Source of the DNA: GCA-2720975 sp964469565
Lineage (GTDB): Bacteria > Planctomycetota > UBA1135 > GCA-002686595
Direction of reading: 5' to 3'
Length of the DNA: 64,000 nucleotides
Assembly: GCA_964469565.1 (NCBI GenBank)
Contig: CAYXZD010000002.1
Span: 62,001 to 126,000, forward strand
The notes beneath the pieces were generated by a model. The model did not search any database. It saw only the letters and a program-made list of their open reading frames with translations, and was not told the origin of the DNA. The translations under genes and the position numbers were made by a program. Of the stretch, positions 36,800 to 45,798 are shown piece by piece. Positions within the stretch are counted from its first letter, which is position 1. Each line of letters opens with the position of its first letter.

Positions 36800-38629
36800 C
36801 TAGGAATCCCCTAGCAAGCGTCGGGCTTCGGCGAGTGCGGTTCCCTCGTGACCTCCGCCGCTGATCATCTCGGCCACCTCGTACTCCCGCTCAACGCCCG
36901 CAAGGACTGTGGCCGTGGTACGTGTTCGTCCGTCGCTCACGCTCTTGGCCACGCGCAGGTGCTGGTCAGCTTGAGCCGCAATCGGCGCGAGGTGAGTTAC
37001 ACACAACACCTGATGTAACGAACCCAAGCCCTTGAGGTGGGCAGCGACTCGGGGCCCCAGTCGACCGCCAACGCCCGCATCGACCTCGTCGAAGACCAGT
37101 GTGGGGGTTGAATGTTCAACGGCCAGGGCTCCACGAAGGGCCAACATGATTCGCGCCGCTTCACCTCCCGAAGCCACCTCTCGCAGTGGGCGCCGAGGCT
37201 CCCCTGGGTTTGCCGCCAAGCGAAACTGCACGTCTCCCGTGCCCTCCGGGCCTAGGCGCTGACGCTCAGCATCTGAACTGAAGGGTACACCCACCGTGGC
37301 CGGTTCAGCGGTGAGTCCAGACTCCGAGGCCCCCCCGCTGGAGCCCGCCGCCCCGCGTTCAATGAGGCAGACATCGAATTCGGCTGCTGCGAGGCCCAAC
37401 TCTCGTAGGCCCTTCTTGACGGCCTCCACCAAGCGTGGGATCACTTCCACCCGGGCGGCACGCAACCGCTCGGCCGCCTCGCAAAGCCCCGAATGAGCCC
37501 GCTCGACCCCTTTGATGAGTTCATCATGGTCCTGGCCCGCAGACTCTAGGGCTTCCAGTGAGGCAGCGATTTCAACTTGTTTGCGTGATAGCCCATCGCC
37601 GTCAGTGCGGTACTTCGCGGCCAACCGTTCTAGATCACTCAAGCGTTCCTCAACCACCTCCTGTCGGCGCGGATCAGCCTCCACCCCATCGGCAAAGCTG
37701 ACCAAGTCAGAAATCACCTCTTCGAGATAGGCACAAGCCTCTCGCACACTTGCACTGGCCGCATCCAAACCAGGAACTCGCGAGCGCCACTCCTCCAGCT
37801 TGCGCTCGGCCATGCGTACCCGCTCTAGGGCTGCTCCATCCTCTTCGGAGAGGGACTGCAACAATAAGCTGAGGTCGGCACTGAGGGTGCTGGCATGACG
37901 CAGAATGTCGCGCTCGGCCTGCAACGACTCGAATTCCCCCGGCACAGGTGCCACGGCACTCAATTCACCAAGCTGAAAGCGCAGCAAATCAAGGCGTTCG
38001 AGCCGCTCCGCTTCCTGTGACGCAAATCCCTCAAGCTGGGTCACCCCTGCCAACCAACCGGCTCGGCGCTCTCGATAACCCGCAAGGGCAGAGTTGAGGT
38101 TGCCAAACGTGTCGAGCAGGGATCGCTGCTCGCCTGCTTCAAACAAGCGCTGATGATCGTTTTGGCCGTGGATTTCCACCAGCTGTGCGGCTAACTCGCG
38201 CAGCAGCCTCATGGTTACAGGTCGGTGATTGACATGAGCACGGCTACGGCCATCGCGGGTGAGAGTCCGGGTCAGAATCAGCTCAAGGTCTGGTTCTTCG
38301 GGCAAGTCCGATCCATCCTTATGAGAATCCTCCTTGAGCTCGTCCATCACATCGGGGAGCTGATCCTCCAGCCAGGCTTGAACGCTTGCGCCGTAACCCT
38401 TGATTGACCCACACCCGGTCACCAAGAATCTACCCTCAACCCGAGCGGTCGATGCTCCCTTGCGAATCAACTGCGTACGCGCTCGGCGTCCTAGCAACAA
38501 TTCAAGAGCGCCAATGAGCAGACTCTTGCCAGCTCCCGTTTCCCCGCTGATGACGTTCAGTCCTTGCCGAAAAGTCAGAGAGGTCTCTTCGATCAAGGCA
38601 AGATCACGGATGGCGAGTTCGATGAGCAT
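36800..38629 (-). CDS. recN: DNA repair protein RecN
   Basis: A 609-aa SMC-like ATPase, a little longer than typical (550-590). Walker A GETGAGKS at residues 29-36, ABC signature in the C-terminal half (EVASGGEAARIMLALRGA) and Walker B LVFDEVDAGVGG, flanking a long coiled-coil middle rich in Leu/Glu/Arg. RecN acts with RecA in recombinational double-strand break repair. No SOS box was seen upstream. The N-terminal insertion around residues 65-110 is Asp/Glu-rich. Confidence 0.92.
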   Translation of the reverse strand: MLIELAIRDLALIEETSLTFRQGLNVISGETGAGKSLLIGALELLLGRRARTQLIRKGASTARVEGRFLVTGCGSIKGYGASVQAWLEDQLPDVMDELKEDSHKDGSDLPEEPDLELILTRTLTRDGRSRAHVNHRPVTMRLLRELAAQLVEIHGQNDHQRLFEAGEQRSLLDTFGNLNSALAGYRERRAGWLAGVTQLEGFASQEAERLERLDLLRFQLGELSAVAPVPGEFESLQAERDILRHASTLSADLSLLLQSLSEEDGAALERVRMAERKLEEWRSRVPGLDAASASVREACAYLEEVISDLVSFADGVEADPRRQEVVEERLSDLERLAAKYRTDGDGLSRKQVEIAASLEALESAGQDHDELIKGVERAHSGLCEAAERLRAARVEVIPRLVEAVKKGLRELGLAAAEFDVCLIERGAAGSSGGASESGLTAEPATVGVPFSSDAERQRLGPEGTGDVQFRLAANPGEPRRPLREVASGGEAARIMLALRGALAVEHSTPTLVFDEVDAGVGGRLGPRVAAHLKGLGSLHQVLCVTHLAPIAAQADQHLRVAKSVSDGRTRTTATVLAGVEREYEVAEMISGGGHEGTALAEARRLLGDS

Positions 38630-38664
38630 GGGCCGCGAAGTCTAAGGCCGATGCACCTAACGCA

Positions 38665-40158
38665 CTAGAAGTACTTCTTTACAATCCAATCCGGCTGGTG
38701 CCGATCGGGCTTGCGGGTGCGCCCCGTGAGGTCCACTTGTTTGGGGAGTTGATTCTTCGTTGTCCAGGGGGCCGAATGGGCATAGCGCTCTAGTTGTTCG
38801 CGCAGGAGGCTCTCCATGCGGCCCTTGGTTTCGGCGTGACTTGGATCATCCGCTAGATTAGTCGTTTCACCAGGATCCCCATCGAGATCAAACAGTAGGG
38901 TCACATCGATTTTGGGAAACCGGATGAGCTTCCAGCGGCCATCCGTCACTGCCATTTGATTCTCTTTGTACACCGTCAAGAGACTCTCCCGGACCCCGTC
39001 CACCTCACGCCAGGCCGTAGGCAAAAGGTCTCTGCCCTCCACACCTTCGGGCACAGGCGCACCTGCCGCTGCACATAGCGTCGGGAAGATGTCGAATAGG
39101 TAGGTCAGAGCCTGGGACTCCCGCCCCACTGGAATGCCCGGACCCTTCAAGACCAGTGGACAGCCCATGGAGTGTTCATACAGGTTCTGCTTCCCTAAGA
39201 GTCCATGACTGCCGAGGGCCAATCCGTGGTCGGCGGAATACAGCACAAGTGTGTTCTCCAGCACGCCGAGTTCTTCCAGCTTCCCCAAGATATCCCCCAT
39301 GCGTTCATCCACATGGGAAATCAGGCCGTAGTACTCTCCGAGTTGGTCCGTGACCACATCCCGTTCACGGGGCCAACCCGTCAACACTTCATCGCGGATC
39401 GTGAGAGTCGGTGGATCGAAGTTCCAAGGGTGTTGCCCGAGGAAATTGGGTGGCAGCTCGGGAGGGTGAGCCGTGTAGTGTTCCCGCCAGGAGTCGACTG
39501 GATCACGGGGGTCATGGGGGGCACTGAACGCAACGAAAGCAAAGAACGGCTTCTCACGCCCCGATGACCCAAAACGATCGAGGAATCCTAAGGCTGCGTC
39601 GGCGAACAGGTCAGTCGAGTGCCCGACTCCAATGCGCTTGTTTCCCATACCCGAACCATCGGTCATGAGGTCATACAGGGGCACGGCACGGTGGTCCGAC
39701 ATGCCACCCAGCATGACCGCCTCACCTTCTTGGAAGCTCCTCTGGAATGACTCGCTGCCGTTATGCCATTTGCCCGTACCGAAGGTGCGATACCCTGCAG
39801 CTCCTAGCACCTCGCCCAGAGTCTTCACCCCAGCCAGATTCGATTTGACCCGATGCAGGCTACGACCACTATGGACCATGGCTCGTGAGGGCAGGCACAC
39901 GGCTCCACTCATGGATCCCATGCAGTAGTTGCGACGAAAACTCGTCCCTGCTGCCACGAGTTGATCGAGATGAGGTGTCTGGATAGACGAATTGCCAAAG
40001 GCCGCGACCGAGTCGGGTCGCTGGTCATCAGCGAACAAGAAGAGAATATTGGGTCGAGGGTCATGGGGCAGCGAAACAGATCCCACATGTTTGGAGGGAA
40101 GTTCCGCACAAGCCACCAATCCCACAATCCCCACCCAACGACCATTTCGGTAATGCAT
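38665..40158 (-). CDS. exported sulfatase (arylsulfatase family)
   Basis: A 497-aa protein with a lipoprotein-like signal (GIVGLVACAE). Metal ligands D44-D45 in FLFADDQRPDS, catalytic formylglycine site C88-L-P-S-R in the canonical C-x-P-x-R form, and the C-terminal substrate-side HGLLGKQNLYEHSMGCPL motif. Sulfatases of this type remove sulfate esters from marine polysaccharides and need a formylglycine-generating enzyme, not in this window. Activity is expected; the substrate is unknown. Confidence 0.9.
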   Translation of the reverse strand: MHYRNGRWVGIVGLVACAELPSKHVGSVSLPHDPRPNILFLFADDQRPDSVAAFGNSSIQTPHLDQLVAAGTSFRRNYCMGSMSGAVCLPSRAMVHSGRSLHRVKSNLAGVKTLGEVLGAAGYRTFGTGKWHNGSESFQRSFQEGEAVMLGGMSDHRAVPLYDLMTDGSGMGNKRIGVGHSTDLFADAALGFLDRFGSSGREKPFFAFVAFSAPHDPRDPVDSWREHYTAHPPELPPNFLGQHPWNFDPPTLTIRDEVLTGWPRERDVVTDQLGEYYGLISHVDERMGDILGKLEELGVLENTLVLYSADHGLALGSHGLLGKQNLYEHSMGCPLVLKGPGIPVGRESQALTYLFDIFPTLCAAAGAPVPEGVEGRDLLPTAWREVDGVRESLLTVYKENQMAVTDGRWKLIRFPKIDVTLLFDLDGDPGETTNLADDPSHAETKGRMESLLREQLERYAHSAPWTTKNQLPKQVDLTGRTRKPDRHQPDWIVKKYF

Positions 40159-40344
40159 GACCTCATCCTGCGCTGTGGTGATTCAAGCCGCCAGCCAAAG
40201 ATCAACGGGTGCCCACAATCTCACCTGTCCAAATCACGGCCACAGATTCACGCCCCGGTCAAATGGGGAGCTCAGAAGGATTCCCACCCGGGGAAGCCGC
40301 AATAGGCACTCCCCTGGCAGGTTCTAGAGGGTTGGATCGAGGGA

Positions 40345-41349
40345 TTACTCCGCAGCCCAATCCGCCAGGCGCGAAGCGCGCTCGGCTACGACCGTACCCT
40401 CATACTTGACTGAGAGTTTGGCTAGCTTGCCGCTGAGTTTGGCATCCGGGCCGTCCTTGTAAAAGGAACGCTCCAGGCGGCTCAGAGCCTTGGCGGCTTC
40501 CAGTTCAGCCTTGGCGCCCTCAATGCGTCCAGCCAATGGAGCGAGCTGCTCAGTCAGTTCCCCATTGCGTTTGGCGCCCTTGAGGGCTTCCGTAACAATG
40601 TCACTCGCCCGTATCGGATAGCCATTCTGAAACAGCCACTCGCTGCGCTCAATCAGGCTGCTGAAGCTTCGTTCTAGCTCGGTTCGCTCACCCTCAAGGG
40701 CCGCGATGCCTGCATCGTCGGTACGCTCCATTTCTTTGGCCAGGGTATCCCAAGCCTTGGCCCATTCGCCCTGGACACGCAGTTTGCGCACCTTGGCTGC
40801 CCCCTTGGGCAAACCCTTGGGGGATTTCTTTCCCCGGGCAATCGAAGCCTCGATTTCCTCTTTGATTTGTCCATGCATGGCCATGGGGTGGCCCATGAGC
40901 TTGATGGTGCCTGTCTCATCGAGGAGAGCAAAATTGGGCAGACCCTTTGCGCCCGTGATGAATGGGCGTTCAGCTGTCCACATCAGTTCGCGTCCCAGCC
41001 ACTTCTGCTTGGCGGCGAACTTCATGAAGGTCTCTTCGTCGGCACCTTGGCACTCGACCATGAGGATCTCGAGATCGGAACCGTAAGCTTCCTTGAGTTT
41101 GACAGAGGCCGGCACGGACCCCCCAACGCAAGGGCCTCACCTTGTGCCCCAAAACTCCACCAGCACAGGTTTTCCACGCAGGGCTGCGAACGACTTGACT
41201 CCAAAGGAGTCGGCCGGAGGCATTGAGAAGGTCTTTTCGATCAGATCGCCAGGCTGCACATTCTCTGAGATCGAATTGTAAGAACAGAGGGCGGCTGAAC
41301 TAGCCAGAGCCAGGACGGCCAATCCCATGGTTAGACTCGGATGCTTCAT
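40345..41349 (-). CDS. candidate selenoprotein: exported thioredoxin-like (TlpA-type) protein with UxxC motif
   Basis: A 334-codon frame from ATG 41349, interrupted only by one TGA at 41137-41139 (codon 71). Residues before it are a signal-like N-terminus (GLAVLALASSAALC), then KSFAALRGKPVLVEFWGTR, the normal lead-in to the redox motif; after it G-P-C74-V-G-G-S-V-P and a complete thioredoxin core (LEILMVECQ, GLPNFALLDETG). The TGA thus replaces the first cysteine of CGPC, giving Sec-Gly-Pro-Cys. A stem-loop follows at once (41105-41138). The C-terminal 150 residues are a helical extension. A normal caller would split it at 41115/41137. Confidence 0.8.
41105..41138 (-). promoter_or_regulatory. 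SECIS-like element after the in-frame TGA
   Basis: Starting at the G of TGA, the minus strand reads GAGGCC and, 22 bases later, GGCCTC: a perfect 6-bp outer stem. Inside, GCGU pairs with GUGC, then a single bulged U two base pairs below a GGGGU loop (GG/CC closing pair). A bulged U two pairs under a G-rich apical loop close behind the UGA is the layout of the E. coli formate dehydrogenase SECIS. It overlaps the coding sequence, as bacterial SECIS elements do. Confidence 0.65.
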
Positions 41350-42174
41350 GGTGACAAGTATAGGCAAGTGGCCGTTCTAGGCGAGCATTGGCGTGTAAGA
41401 CATCTGCCAAACGCCCCTCACGGCCCAATCCGAACGATCTCAGCCGACAGGCCTACTTCCCTCCAAGGAGTGACTAGGCCCAGAGCACCAACGAATCCCG
41501 CTCCAGAGGCCAACGAATTGTCACGGTCTCGTCATCAACACTCAGGAGCCTCGCGCCATCCTCCAAGCAAGCCAAGCATCAGATCGCACCTGAATGGACT
41601 CGCATGGCCTGCACTCGTCGGCCGAAGAGACCCTCTTTCAATTGCGTCCATGTGATCCATCCATCAGCTGGGCCCGCATCCAGAGAACCGCCGTCACTCG
41701 AAAAACAACATGAGTAATGTGGCTCACGTGGTGATGCCAACTCGACAAGCGCTCCCGCAACTCCCGTACGGGGTAGGGGGGCTCCCAGCTGCACCGTTCC
41801 ACAGCCTACACCCAAGAGTGAGCGGGGCCTGAAGGGCATTGAGCAAGCAGGTCATCCACTGCGGAGGTGACTGAATCAGGGGCGTTTTTCCTCGGAATGC
41901 GAACGATGAAAACCCACAAGGGGATGAGTCCAAGCGGGGCCGCCCTCCACTAGGAATCAGGTCGAGTGATCTGAGGAGTCCCTTGACCCACCCAGACCAG
42001 AATGGCGAGAGGTCATTACTCTCGCCCGCACTGTGGGACTTCCCATGAAGGAGTTGGCCGAACAGATGGGTCGTTCACACGGTTTCGTGCGAGACTTGCT
42101 GAGTCGGGCCAAGGTGGAACTCTCCAAGAGTTTGGGAGGGTAAGGGCTCGGGCTCCCCGCAGCCAAGCTCACGA
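41350..42174. other. 825-base gap without a convincing intact gene
   Basis: Between the TlpA-like selenoprotein start and the beta-barrel gene stop. Short frames (for example 41579-41839 minus, 86 aa) show no recognisable domain. The only family signal is the sigma-factor remnant at about 41927-42143 on the plus strand. The rest looks like decayed or non-coding sequence. Confidence 0.5.
41927..42143 (+). pseudogene. remnant of an ECF-type sigma factor (region 4)
   Basis: Frame with TAA at 42141-42143 encodes WREVITLARTVGLPMKEL-AEQMGRSHGFVRDLLSRAK (42004-42117), a textbook sigma-70 region 4 helix-turn-helix as in planctomycete ECF factors, then VELSKSLGG. Upstream in frame are stops at 41967 and 41925; a neighbouring frame shows SPSGAALH-like sequence typical of the linker before region 4. 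So the gene is broken by at least one frameshift and the region 2 part is unrecognisable. It could also be a sequencing error in an intact gene, which is less likely given several stops. Confidence 0.45.
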
Positions 42175-42771
42175 TTAGAGGTAGACGCGCACTCCCAAAA
42201 GGAGGCTCTGTACAAGGCTCGAATGGTTGTATTCGATCCCCAACGCCACGGATTCATTCCAACGAATAAGGCTCTCAGCTCGCCATGCGAGGGCATCACC
42301 GTCCCCCACATTGTACACATCTGCCTTGAGGGCCAGTTCCACTCTGGAGCTAGCGAGGGCCCGCAAGCCCAATCCAAGAACGAGGCCGTCCTCGTCCGTG
42401 TTCGCACCACTCAATCCAAGACGGTCGCGGTCCAGATTCATGGATGCGAATCCGAGGGTACCGTAAAGATCTACGTTGGCCTGCAGTTTCCCATGAGTAC
42501 CCAATCCCGCTGCGATGCCAAGCAGTCGAGTGCGTGCAGCCATTCCTTCCAAAGTGGCCTCGGTCACATCCACAAATGCGAAGTACCCATCTCCTAGGTC
42601 CCGACCCACCGCGAGATGCAGATTGTCGGAGTCAATTCCATCGTAGGCACTCGACCCCGCCCCGATGTGCATGAACTGGTAAGACAGCTCCTCGGTAATC
42701 GCCGGCGAAGGGAGAGGAGCGAGGGAACAACTCGGTAGGAAGGCGGCTATCGCCGAGGGGATCAGTGTCAT
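42175..42771 (-). CDS. outer-membrane beta-barrel-like protein
   Basis: A 198-aa protein with a signal sequence ending in a possible lipobox (AAFLPSCS). The rest is made of alternating hydrophobic/polar strands of 8-11 residues with glycine turns (ISYQFMHIGAG-like, LLGIAAGLGTHG, LVLGLGLRALAS, VALGIEYNHSS) and ends in a short strand GVRVYL with a terminal hydrophobic residue, as in outer-membrane barrels. Function unknown. Divergent from the lipoprotein gene at 43032. Confidence 0.6.
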   Translation of the reverse strand: MTLIPSAIAAFLPSCSLAPLPSPAITEELSYQFMHIGAGSSAYDGIDSDNLHLAVGRDLGDGYFAFVDVTEATLEGMAARTRLLGIAAGLGTHGKLQANVDLYGTLGFASMNLDRDRLGLSGANTDEDGLVLGLGLRALASSRVELALKADVYNVGDGDALAWRAESLIRWNESVALGIEYNHSSLVQSLLLGVRVYL

Positions 42772-43031
42772 GTGAACGGACAGTGTACGGTACTTGGGTG
42801 CTCACGATGCGACAGAGGTCTCTAGGGAGACAATCAGGCCAACCCAACACTCTCACCCGGCCCGACTCCCGAGCAGGAGACATCCCCTCGCTGCCTATGC
42901 CTGCGAAGGAGCCGAACGAGGAGATTGTCACACCAAACGCCTGCTTCTGCGGGTACCGTGGCAACCCAAGGCGCCTTCTCGGGTACTGCAAGGCCCACGG
43001 CATAAAGCCACTTCCAAACCACAATCCCCCT

Positions 43032-43913
43032 ATGCCCACTCCCATTCTCTGCCTCTTCATCCTCTCGCTTTGCACTGCATGCAGTACACCCGCGCGGCGT
43101 GCCGGGGAGGTGAAGCTCGCGCTTGACCCCTATCCAGCTGCCGAAGTCGATTACAGAGCATGGATTTCGCCGGCTGGGCTCCCCGTTGCCCAGCCACCCC
43201 AGACGCAGGGTGACCCATCCCAGAACGAATCCGTCCAGATTCAGACATCATTCAGCATTCTTCAGATGGAAGCGAGCGTTGCAGAGGCATTGCTGCCCAC
43301 GCGTTCTCGTGGCACGCAGGCCTACTTGCTCCCGCGCGATGAAGCTGAGTCCATCATACCCGCCTTGGGAGCCTTGAACATTCCCTGCTATGCCCTGTCG
43401 AGCCCTTGCATCGTCACCAACAGTACCCAACGCGGCACGCTGTGCACGGTAGACCAAGAAGCCTATATCGCCAGTTTCGAGTTGGCTCCAGCGGAGAGTG
43501 ACCCCGCCACTCTGATTGCAGACCCCATCGTCGAAGTGGTGAGCAGTGGGATGATCCTGGAGATGTGCGCCACCCTAGAGGATGTCGATCAGATTCAACT
43601 TGTTCTGCGGCTAGAATTGGCGGACAAGACCGGACCCATGGCCCATTCCCGTGTTCGGCTTCCTGGTGTCAGCAGCCACGTCACCATCCAAAACCCCTTG
43701 TTCATGCACCATGAACTCCAGGCGGGCGCTCTCATACCCCCTGATCATGCACTCGTTCTTGGCCCCTGGCCTGCCTCAGACGAAGGCCGGTCATACTTTC
43801 TTTTCGCAATGGTCCAACCAGTTCCCATTGCCGGAGAAGGGTCAGAGCTACTCCCTGGTCTTGGCCCCGAAAGCGCCGCCACCCCTCAACCCACCCCAAC
43901 GGAATCTAGATGA
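43032..43913 (+). CDS. lipoprotein with secretin-like C-terminal pattern
   Basis: A 293-aa protein from ATG 43032, chosen because it begins a lipoprotein signal (LCLFILSLCTACS); the longer open frame upstream is not supported. The second half follows the secretin-type layout: GTLCTVDQEAYIASFELAP, ADPIVEVVSSGMILEMCATL, LVLRLELADKTGPM, then VTIQNPLFMHHELQAGALIPPDHALVLG. Short versions of this pattern occur in planctomycetes outside of true secretion pores. Its TGA overlaps the ATG of the next gene (43910-43913), so it is coupled to the second selenoprotein candidate. Confidence 0.6.
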   Translation: MPTPILCLFILSLCTACSTPARRAGEVKLALDPYPAAEVDYRAWISPAGLPVAQPPQTQGDPSQNESVQIQTSFSILQMEASVAEALLPTRSRGTQAYLLPRDEAESIIPALGALNIPCYALSSPCIVTNSTQRGTLCTVDQEAYIASFELAPAESDPATLIADPIVEVVSSGMILEMCATLEDVDQIQLVLRLELADKTGPMAHSRVRLPGVSSHVTIQNPLFMHHELQAGALIPPDHALVLGPWPASDEGRSYFLFAMVQPVPIAGEGSELLPGLGPESAATPQPTPTESR

Positions 43914-45223
43914 AGAATGGCCTGATTGTCGTGACCCTTGCGGCCTTCCTCCTCACTTGGATCGATAGCCCGGCTCACGCCCACAGCGACGTACAGTGGC
44001 GAACCGATCTTGATGCGGCGACTGCCGAATCCCACAAGGACGGACGGCCACTGCTCGTTGTTTTTCGCTGAGAACGGTGAAAGGACTGCATGTCTTTCGA
44101 CGGGCAGGTTGTCCGTCCCCAATCTGATGAACTCAGAGCGCTTTACTCCCGATTTATTCCAGTGCGCATCACGGGCATGCGGGGAGTCGACCTCAACCGG
44201 TGGCAATTTGACTACGACCTGACCCTCGCGATCATGGTCGCCCATCCCGATGGCACCATCCTGCATCGCTATGGTTCCCGCGACCGACGTCATCCAGACC
44301 ACTGGCTTGACGAGGAGTCTTATGAGGCGTTCCTCATCGCTGGACTCAAGAGTTACGCCGACCACACCCCCCTGCCATCTGAAGCCCGTGTTCGGCCCAA
44401 ACAAACCGTCGAGTCCCTCTCCACGTATCGGGACAAGGACAAGAGCAACTGCATTCACTGCCATGAGGTCTTTCCCGCTCTACGCCGTGAAGCAATCTCT
44501 GTGGGTTCATGGACGCGAGATTCCATTTGGGCCTATCCACCACCCAGCCGCATTGGACTTGATTTGCACCGCACCGCCCAGCGGCACGTATCGGGGGTGA
44601 CAGCCGATTCCCCTGCCGACAGAGCAGGCCTGCGAATTGGGGATCACATCGTTTCTATCACAGGACATCCTGTAGCCACCGCGAGCGACTTGATGGCTGC
44701 CCTTCACTCCTTTCCCAGTGAAGGTGGAGAGTTTCCCATTGTCGTCGAACGGGTGCGCCGACGAGAATCCGGTGACGCCAAGTCGAATAGCCGCCCACCC
44801 CCTACGGCAGATCGGGTTCTTCAAACTCTGCCCCTTGCCCTCGCACCTGGTTGGAAAACCGGAACAGCCCGAGACTTTGCGTGGCGTGCATCCAAGTGGC
44901 CCTTGCTCCCTGCCCCTGGTTTCGGTGGTCCTGCGCTCTCCAACGCCCACAAGAAGTCGTTGGGAATACCTACTGACTCCTTCGCAATCCGCGTGCAGTA
45001 TCTCGTGACCTGGGGAGACAACCGGCGCTTCGGCCAGGCCGCGGCCCGGGCCGGGCTAAGAAATGGCATGATCGTGTTGGGCACGAAGACCAAGCGAGAC
45101 TTTGAGAATCCAGATCATCTGCATGCATGGTGGCGAATCAATGTCAATGCTGGAGAGCAGGTCAAGGTCATTACCTGGCAGAATGGCGAGGAAGTCGTGA
45201 TACCTATCCCGGCAATCGAATAA
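43910..45223 (+). CDS. candidate selenoprotein with UxxUxxC thioredoxin-like motif, c-heme and PDZ domains
   Basis: A 437-codon frame from ATG 43910, interrupted only by TGA at 44069-44071 (codon 54) and 44078-44080 (codon 57). It starts with a signal peptide (LIVVTLAAFLLTWIDSPAHA), then GRPLLVVFR-U54-E-R-U57-K-D-C60-MSFDGQVV: both TGAs fall on the two cysteines of the RCxxC motif of the thioredoxin-like family, with the third cysteine kept. Downstream are WQFDYDLTLAIMVAHPDGTI, one CxxCH heme site (about 181-185) and a PDZ domain (GVTADSPADRAGLRIGDHI). A stem-loop follows (44099-44117). A normal caller finds only 44090-45223. Confidence 0.82.
44099..44117 (+). promoter_or_regulatory. SECIS-like stem-loop after the two in-frame TGAs
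   Basis: GACGGGC (44099-44105) pairs with GTCCGTC (44111-44117), seven base pairs with one G-U, around the loop AGGTT. The loop starts 26 bases after the second TGA and 35 after the first, within the range known for bacterial SECIS elements, and its AGG(U) sequence is like the AGGUCU loop of E. coli fdhF. Supports Sec decoding at both sites. Confidence 0.65.
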
Positions 45224-45278
45224 GCAAGGATTCACTCATCAGCCAAGACTCACCTCGGATCCACGCACGCAGTTCACC

Positions 45279-45665
45279 ATGCACCCCGCCTACTTTGAAG
45301 TTCGATTCCGGTGCAATGAACTCTGCGAAGCGTGGCCCAGCGAGTTCATCATCGTCACGGCCTTCGCTACCACGGGGGAAAACTGGAGCCATGAGCGCAA
45401 CCAATCTGCAAATGACACCCTCGAGTCTCGCCTCCAAGAATTGGGTGTCTGGCACCACCCGATTACCGGCTACTCACCCCAAACGAGTCACGCTGAGCCC
45501 GGGTTCGCTGTGGCGCTCGGCCTCAGCGCCGGTCTAGCCATCGGCCGAGAGTTTCACCAAGATGCTATCTACCATGTGGGAGGAGACGCCCTCAGGGTCG
45601 TCACATGCCAAATACCAGAGTGCAGCGAGTACGTGGCTAGCTTCCAGAGCCGCCTAGACCCTTAG
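45279..45665 (+). CDS. DUF3293-family protein
   Basis: A 128-aa protein. Family marks: FIIVTAFATTGE near the N-terminus, then WHHPITGYSPQTSHAEPGFAVAL, the conserved core of DUF3293, and a C-terminal VVTCQ strand. Function of the family is unknown. It starts 55 bases after the selenoprotein-candidate gene and may be in the same transcript. Confidence 0.75.
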   Translation: MHPAYFEVRFRCNELCEAWPSEFIIVTAFATTGENWSHERNQSANDTLESRLQELGVWHHPITGYSPQTSHAEPGFAVALGLSAGLAIGREFHQDAIYHVGGDALRVVTCQIPECSEYVASFQSRLDP

Positions 45666-45798
45666 GCGTCTCCACACCGCCAGGGAATGCCCTCCGGGCG
45701 TGCAGGAAGAATGGTGCATTCCTTTGGAGTCAAAAGTGCTTCAATAGGTCCGCGAGGGGATGCCCAGTCCGGCCTTGCCTGCCCCCAACACTTGAATC

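Noticed and set aside
41137..41139. Reading the TGA in the TlpA-like gene as an ordinary nonsense mutation
   Set aside because: The frame on both sides is intact, the codon replaces the family cysteine exactly and a SECIS-like hairpin follows; a pseudogene would rarely show all three. Kept as an alternative until selABCD are checked.
41579..41839. 86-aa minus-strand frame in the 41.4-42.1 kb gap
   Set aside because: No recognisable domain or start signal, and no coding bias that stands out; more likely leftover sequence.
42765..43031. N-terminal extension of the lipoprotein frame at 43032
   Set aside because: The extension is Arg/Pro-rich without signal-peptide character, overlaps the divergent gene start, and the lipoprotein signal begins at 43032.
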